Positions 60,201 to 64,000 of a stretch of DNA of 64,000 nucleotides are shown piece after piece. A program made the position numbers and the translations under genes. Numbering within the stretch: the first letter of the stretch is position 1; each line of letters begins with the position of its first letter. The DNA is from Prorocentrum cordatum. Its lineage: Eukaryota > Sar > Dinophyceae > Prorocentrales > Prorocentraceae. Location of the stretch: assembly GCA_963575745.1 (NCBI GenBank), contig CAUYUJ010014612.1, forward strand, positions 326,067 to 390,066, in the 5' to 3' direction. The notes under the pieces were generated by a model, which saw only the letters and a program-made list of their open reading frames with translations, was not told the origin of the DNA and made no database searches.

Positions 60201-62170
60201 GGGACCACGCGAGCTCTGCCCCGTACGATGCCACCCTATCCATGCTTGCGTCGGGTAAGCCGTACCCGTCCTTCTGGCTGGCCCCCGCCTTTGTGGAGAA
60301 TCTGGAGCTGGCTGCCGCGGGCACCCCTCCTCCTGGCCCTCTGGCGGTCTTCGGGGCTCGTGCTGCCGACGCGGCGCTGGCCGAACTTCGTGAGGGTGGC
60401 CGTCTTCGACCTCGTCCTCAGCGCGCGGCGCATGAAGCGTTGCGGGCCCTGGCGATCGGGAACAAGCCTATCACCGACCTCTTCGCGCTGCGCCTGAGAA
60501 AGTTTGCTGGCAGGTCTGCGGGCCTCCTTGCGCACATCGACTGGGGCGCGTGCAAGAGCGTCCTCGCCCGCTGCCCGTGTTCGTGGGCCATGGCAGTCAT
60601 GCGCACCTGGTCTGATGGATGGGTGACCTCGGCCCGTATCATCTCACCTGACGGGCAGAAGCCTTGCGTTTTTGGTTGTCTTGGCAAGCTCGACTCGTTG
60701 CGACACTACGCGAGATGCCCCGTCATGCACCGTGCCCTGCGACAGGCCCTCGCGAGGCCGTTCCCGCTCCCGTGGATGACCAGATGGGGCCTTACTGAAC
60801 CCTCGCTGGCCACCTTCTCGGCTATGGCGGCCGCTTACAACATGTACAACGAAGCGAGGATGGCGCCCGTGTGGCCCCTGTCCCCGTCCCTCCTCCGCAG
60901 TTGCGCTCTCGCTGGTGTACGTTCGATGCAGCTTGCGTCACCGATGAAGTGCACGGAGATCGACCGCGACCAGCTCGGCCGACGGGACTATCTCATCCGC
61001 AGCTCTTCGTCCTCCTCTTCTACGGGATCGTCTCCGCGGCTCACCCCTGCCGTTTCGTCGTCGGACACCGACACAGCCACAGCATCCACGGCCATCGCCA
61101 CGATCCCGTCGGACTCCGACGCCGATGATGACATTCAGCTTCCTGCGACGCCGCCGGCTACGTGCTCCTCCTCGGCCTCGGCGACCTCCTCCCCGCCTTC
61201 CTCCGCACCGCCGTCGCTGACGCGCTCCACTTCTACTCTGAGGGCGGCTCCTCCGTCACCAATGGCGTTGAGAGCTTCATGGATGGCGTCTGCCTCCTCA
61301 TCAGTGTCGCCGACGGCCACAATTTCGCCTTGTGCTCCGGTGTCGCCGTCCTCGCCAGCGACGCTCTCGTCTACGGGCTCGCTCCCCTCGTCGCCCCCCA
61401 TCGGCGTTAGATCGCAAGTCCCGTTGTCGTGTTCGGGCTCACCGTCGCCTGTTGCTGGATGCCTCGAGTCGCCCCTGCTGGGCCCTGGCGTTAGATCGCA
61501 AGTCCCGTTGTCGTGTTCGGGCTACACGTCGCCACGCGCTCACTGCCTCGATGCTGAGCATCTCTCCTGTGGCGTTAGAGCGCAAGTCCCGTTGTCGTGT
61601 TCGGGCTCGCCGTCGCCACGTGATCGATGCCGTGATTCGGGACTCTGGTCCGTTGGCGTTAGATCGCAAGTCCCGTTGTCGTGTTCGGGCTCGCAGTCGC
61701 CACGTGTCGGACGAAATCCTGCGAACCTGGTGGCGGCTCGGCAGTCGGCGCGTTCCCCTCCTCCGATTGCCACGCGTTCTCCGATGAGGCCCTCTCCATC
61801 AGTGGCGCCGACGACTTCACTGACGCCGCCTTCGGTGCCCTCTGAGCATCCCGCGGAAAATGAGCGGCCTGCTATGCCTCTCCCACCGTCCCCGCTCGTC
61901 GCCCCTCCGATGGCCACCCTGGCCACGCCTCCCCCCTCGCTCTCGCGCAGCCCCGTGCCCTACGTTCATCCCTCCACCTGTCCTTCGCTCCTGAGCTCTG
62001 CCCCTGCTGCTGCTTGCGTCTCCCCTGCTCCCCGCTCGCTCCGCCCTCGCATCGTGCCTTCCGCCCCGAATCATAAAGCGGCTCCTCCGTCCAACATGAC
62101 GGTGCTGGAGACGCGGCTCTGCAGCGTCTTCAACCGAGGCGCCCCCGCGCCGCCCCACGTGGCGCCCTAG
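57284..62170 (+). CDS. LINE ORF2: EEP endonuclease, reverse transcriptase, zinc knuckle
   Basis: About 1,628 aa, read in the +1 frame of ORF1; the first ATG is inside the endonuclease, so initiation upstream or frameshifting is needed. The endonuclease at residues ~19-290 keeps FRIATWNSRAL, IIALQEVHQ, FVLGDFNF and KKISDHAAV (Asn, Glu, Asp-Asn, Asp-His). The RT shows APGPDALPYAAW, RGFIPGRN, YSLDFGQAFPSL (motif A, ~673), GIIQGCALSGTLYAL (motif B) and ACADDIGG (motif C, ~768). A zinc knuckle CVFGCLGKLDSLRHYARC lies at ~1127. No RNase H is seen, unlike the remnants elsewhere in the window. From ~1240 the tail is Ser/Pro-rich with four GVRSQVPLSCSG repeats. It nicks DNA and primes reverse transcription on the target. 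Confidence 0.92.
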   Translation, partial: SAAGLFRLPPPPPGSTAPTFRIATWNSRALLQTGGDKAILKRKYVLSLRPLSTIIALQEVHQDHCQLVSFFRSIASGLTIHSSFLSDADDGHRRGGVAVVLPPLACQGLSAPSSSSTVLVPGRVMLVRVWDDCRALDIFNVHNHGLSAQQVREVAAAIRVSQRAAALDPDMYTTFVLGDFNFATHEALALAAPAAAVRKLSKCHHVQAPKWRQALALLTEIACEDPTHYEKFNDSCATIDRVFCSITGWQLCQLFVQIGALGSPAAVFGKKISDHAAVVLSLACRPPRPVESRPIPKHLFSEPGFKRRLEGLCSCISWDSMSPPFKVEKYKELLKISAAETRDALFRDRPHHPRTCLLLARALARVVWRQDLRTASRLQDSHPLAIDMISVTNGKVEIRHPPSFQAWVDQVQTEAAESAKAELEDRRRREGDRVQIRAQVRALERRARLWSPLNRRISLSSVIAPDGSAASVPSDRLRVLSEHWAPAFQKKPWDSAAAAPYLRRLAPDLPADLHLPPPSKNMLRRAIRSAQHSAPGPDALPYAAWAASSWGADILWDALGWVLKGQELFANTSDVIQIFLPKNVTDLELRDASCSRSPDKVRVLGLRNCDLKLISSTVNRAIRPALVSLAPPCQRGFIPGRNFGNNILELDVSSRQMSIVPHGSSDIPVLYSLDFGQAFPSLNQDFLILSLRALKLPEAFVSFVTFLYASVEGVVSHLGSLVHIFWIQSGIIQGCALSGTLYALSTAVFLVDLASRVEAAGLGLVRACADDIGGTLLAIRHLVQVYQVMKLASDMANLALKVSKCKIVPLSDRFSSNLSATVSHWVSHVVPEWSSFEVAPKLLYLGLWLGPAVVPSTSWIDPVAKLRLRAQAIGRGTTPASLSATLYNTRAVTTISYVAQFCWPPASVLQPELSTLAQVFRIPLGTFALDHWTQIALWGGPRCTRWGHLAVATITRAALLTFPVWETLLQQLRDHASSAPYDATLSMLASGKPYPSFWLAPAFVENLELAAAGTPPPGPLAVFGARAADAALAELREGGRLRPRPQRAAHEALRALAIGNKPITDLFALRLRKFAGRSAGLLAHIDWGACKSVLARCPCSWAMAVMRTWSDGWVTSARIISPDGQKPCVFGCLGKLDSLRHYARCPVMHRALRQALARPFPLPWMTRWGLTEPSLATFSAMAAAYNMYNEARMAPVWPLSPSLLRSCALAGVRSMQLASPMKCTEIDRDQLGRRDYLIRSSSSSSSTGSSPRLTPAVSSSDTDTATASTAIATIPSDSDADDDIQLPATPPATCSSSASATSSPPSSAPPSLTRSTSTLRAAPPSPMALRASWMASASSSVSPTATISPCAPVSPSSPATLSSTGSLPSSPPIGVRSQVPLSCSGSPSPVAGCLESPLLGPGVRSQVPLSCSGYTSPRAHCLDAEHLSCGVRAQVPLSCSGSPSPRDRCRDSGLWSVGVRSQVPLSCSGSQSPRVGRNPANLVAARQSARSPPPIATRSPMRPSPSVAPTTSLTPPSVPSEHPAENERPAMPLPPSPLVAPPMATLATPPPSLSRSPVPYVHPSTCPSLLSSAPAAACVSPAPRSLRPRIVPSAPNHKAAPPSNMTVLETRLCSVFNRGAPAPPHVAP
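61403..61692 (+). repeat. Four 38-bp repeats within ORF2 tail
   Basis: GGCGTTAGATCGCAAGTCCC and following TGTTCGGGCTC occur at about 61403, 61488, 61571 and 61655, spaced 83-86 bp. They encode GVRSQVPLSCSG in the Ser/Pro-rich C-terminal tail. The DNA is almost invariant while spacers diverge, suggesting recent duplication or selection. Confidence 0.9.
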
Positions 62171-62207
62171 GCGCCCTTGCGCCCTGCCAGACAGACCTGG
62201 TACGCTG

Positions 62208-62301
62208 GGCTCCTCCTCCTCCTCCTCCTCCTTCTCCTCCTCCTCCTCCTCCTCCTCCTCCTCCTCCTCCTCCTCCTCCTCCTCCTCCTCCTCCTCCTCC
62301 T
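62208..62301. repeat. (TCC)n, 3' flank of the LINE
   Basis: About 90 bp of (TCC)n with one TTC interruption, starting ~38 nt after the ORF2 stop. It mirrors the (TCC)n immediately 5' of the element. Confidence 0.95.
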
Positions 62302-62499
62302 GGGCTGTCCGCCCCCGGGAGGGCGGACCCGAGTCTTCGCCCCCACCGTCAGGTCTTCAGCGGCGGCGCGCCGAGCGCCTCCGCCCCGCCTCCGGAGCAG
62401 CCCGACCCCACGCAGGGCGGCGGCCGCTGAGCCGGGCAGGGCCGGCCCGCAGCGAGCGCTTCGGGGGCAACGTTAGGTTTGCAGTCAACCCGCACAGGA

Positions 62500-62716
62500 A
62501 GTAGGAGGAGGAGGAGGAGGAGGAGGAGGAGGAGAGGAGGAGGAGAGCAGGAGGAGGAGGAGGAGGAGGAGGATTAGAGGAGGAGGAGGAGGGAGGGAGG
62601 GATGGAGGGAGGTAGGGAGGGGAGGGAAAGGTATTGGAGGGGGGTAGGGAGCAGGAATGAGGAAGGAGGAGGAGGAGGAGGAGGAGGAGGAGGAGGAGGA
62701 GGAGGAGGAGGAGGAG
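62500..62716. repeat. (GGA)n-rich tracts
   Basis: Three (GGA)n runs at about 62503-62575, 62576-62605 and 62664-62716 with GGGAGGG interruptions. 62302-62500 and 62717-63030 have no gene. A GGTTCGAATCC box at about 62921 was considered and rejected as a tRNA. Confidence 0.85.
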
Positions 62717-63034
62717 TGGGTGGGGGAGCATTGCACGCACTCCAGCTGCCCACGTCTCCGACGAGGCAAGCTCCCCAGCGAATGTCTGTAGCCCCAGACC
62801 CCCTCGGGCCATGAGAAAAACAGAAAGAGCGTGTTCTACCGCTGCTGGCGGACAAGCGTTGGGGGTCACTGGGGGTTCCCAATCCGTCCCGCCACCCCCC
62901 TCGAAAACCGGGGGGTGTCACTACCGGTTCGAATCCCCCTCCCCCGGCCCATCATGAAAAGAGGGGGGTCACTACTGGTTGGAACCACCACCACCCCTCC
63001 TCGCCGCCGGCAAACGATTCCCGCTCCTCAGGAC

Positions 63035-64000
63035 AGTTGGACAGTGGTGGGGACAGTTGTGGGGACAATGGGACAGTGGTGGGGACGGTGGTGGCGGGGA
63101 CAGTAGTGCGGGAATAGTGCGACGGTGGGGACAGTGGGACCTTGGTGGGGACGGCGGTGGTGGGGACAGCGGCGAGGGGACACTGGGACAGTGATGGGGG
63201 CAGTGGGAACAGTGGGACAGTGGTGGGGACGGTGGTGGTGGGGACAGTGGTGAGGGCGGTGGTGAGGACGGTGGTGGGACAATGGGACAGTGGTACAGTG
63301 GGGACATTGGTGGGGATAGTGGGGACAGTGGGACAGTGGTGGGGATAGTGGGACAGCACAGTGGGACAGCGGTGGGAACAGTGGGGACAATGGAACAGTG
63401 GTGGGGGCAGTGGGGACAGCGGGACAGTGGTGGGGACAGTGGGGACAATGGGACCGTGGCGGGGACAGTGGTGGGGACAGTGGGGACAGTGAGACATTGA
63501 TGGGGGCACTGGTGGGGACAGTGGAGACAGTGGTGGGGACAGTGTCGGACAGTGGTGGGGGCAGTGGGGACAGTGGAATAGTGGTGGCTCGATGGTGGTG
63601 GGGACAGTGGTGTGGGGACAGTGGGTCCGGGACAGTGGTGGGGACAGTGGGGACAGTGGGACAGTGGGTCCAGGACAGTGGTGGTGACAGTGGGGACAGT
63701 GGGACAGTGGTGGGGACGGTGGTGGTGGGGGTAGTGGTGAGGGCGGTGGTGAGGACGGTGGTGGGACAATGCGACAGTGGCTCAGTGCGGACAGTGGTGG
63801 GGACAGTGGGGACAGTGGGACAGTGGAGGTAACAGTGAGACAGCTCAGTGAGACAGCGGCGGGGACGGTGGGGACAGTGGGACAGCGGTGGGGACAGTGA
63901 GGACAGTGGGACAGTGATGGGGACAGTGGGGACAGTGGGACCGTGGTGGGGGCAGTGTAGGACAGTGGTGGGGACAGTGGGGACAGTGCGACAGTGGTCG
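63035..64000 (+). repeat. GGGGACAGTG minisatellite, continues past the window
   Basis: About 965 bp of 10-bp GGGGACAGTG units and variants (GGACAGTGGT, GGGGGCAGTG), with higher-order grouping such as GGTGGGGACGGTGGTGGTGG blocks at about 63212 and 63703. No gene. The array is still running at base 64000. Confidence 0.95.

Larger units (their letters stand above)
55971..62207 (+). mobile_element. Full-length non-LTR retrotransposon (LINE)
   Basis: 6.24 kb: spliced leader (55971-56007), 93-nt leader, ORF1 (56101-57285), ORF2 in the +1 frame to 62170 and only ~37 nt of 3' UTR. Endonuclease and RT residues are intact and no stop interrupts either frame, so it may be recent or active. Both flanks are (TCC)n, with no polyA tail. 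The 5' end begins exactly at the capped end of a trans-spliced mRNA, so a mature transcript was copied in full. The site suggests insertion into a (TCC)n microsatellite. Confidence 0.9.

Noticed and set aside
62900-62945. GGTTCGAATCC, a tRNA B-box-like (T-arm) sequence
   Set aside because: The flanking bases do not form a T stem, no A box or cloverleaf could be drawn upstream, and the area is GGGGGT-rich low complexity.

Overview
The window is dinoflagellate nuclear DNA. The clearest evidence is a complete dinoflagellate spliced leader (DinoSL) at 55971-55992, followed directly by a second, 5'-truncated leader at 55993-56007, at the 5' end of a full-length non-LTR retrotransposon. GC-rich composition, long trinucleotide microsatellites, very low host-gene content and transposase families I recall from dinoflagellate genomes fit this. 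I cannot name the species. No host housekeeping gene, rRNA or tRNA gene was found. Two 100-base assembly gaps lie at 34902-35001 and 53807-53906.

Layout. 1-3466: low-complexity repeats, a decayed LINE 3' end (2215-3209) and two units of a 131-140 bp BamHI-rich satellite. 3467-16791: a 13.3 kb DNA element inserted inside that satellite, with 32-bp perfect terminal inverted repeats and a 4-bp target duplication (CTCA). All its genes are on the minus strand: a DDE-like transposase broken by one in-frame TAG, a C5 cytosine DNA methyltransferase, a small helical protein, a ~1,120-aa unknown protein and a ~283-aa unknown protein. Each intergenic space carries a shared motif (GCGAGCT..GCCCACC). The satellite resumes at 16792-17944. 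17945-24420: another LINE remnant, duplications and minisatellites.

24423-34901: a second compact minus-strand cluster: an EEP-nuclease-like protein, a 1,438-aa protein joining an OTU-like motif to a DDE transposase domain, and two unknown proteins, one split by a frame shift. About 45 copies of a 12-bp imperfect palindrome (CCGCNACTGCGG) are sprinkled through it, inside and between genes, always in one orientation. Two large compound palindromes are also present.

35002-53806: essentially gene-free. It holds at least six families of short non-autonomous elements (about 140-225 bp, most with terminal inverted repeats), long microsatellites, a ~455 bp foldback palindrome at 50485-50942 and another LINE remnant. 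53907-55970: microsatellite and an 868-bp tandem duplication. 55971-62207: the intact LINE (ORF1, then ORF2 in the +1 frame with a CTT-TAG-C junction), flanked on both sides by (TCC)n. 62208-64000: microsatellites and a 10-bp minisatellite running to the window end.

The genes do not form a host pathway; they are the coding capacity of three mobile or mobile-like systems. The two most unusual are the methyltransferase-carrying DNA element and the palindrome-studded OTU/DDE/EEP cluster.
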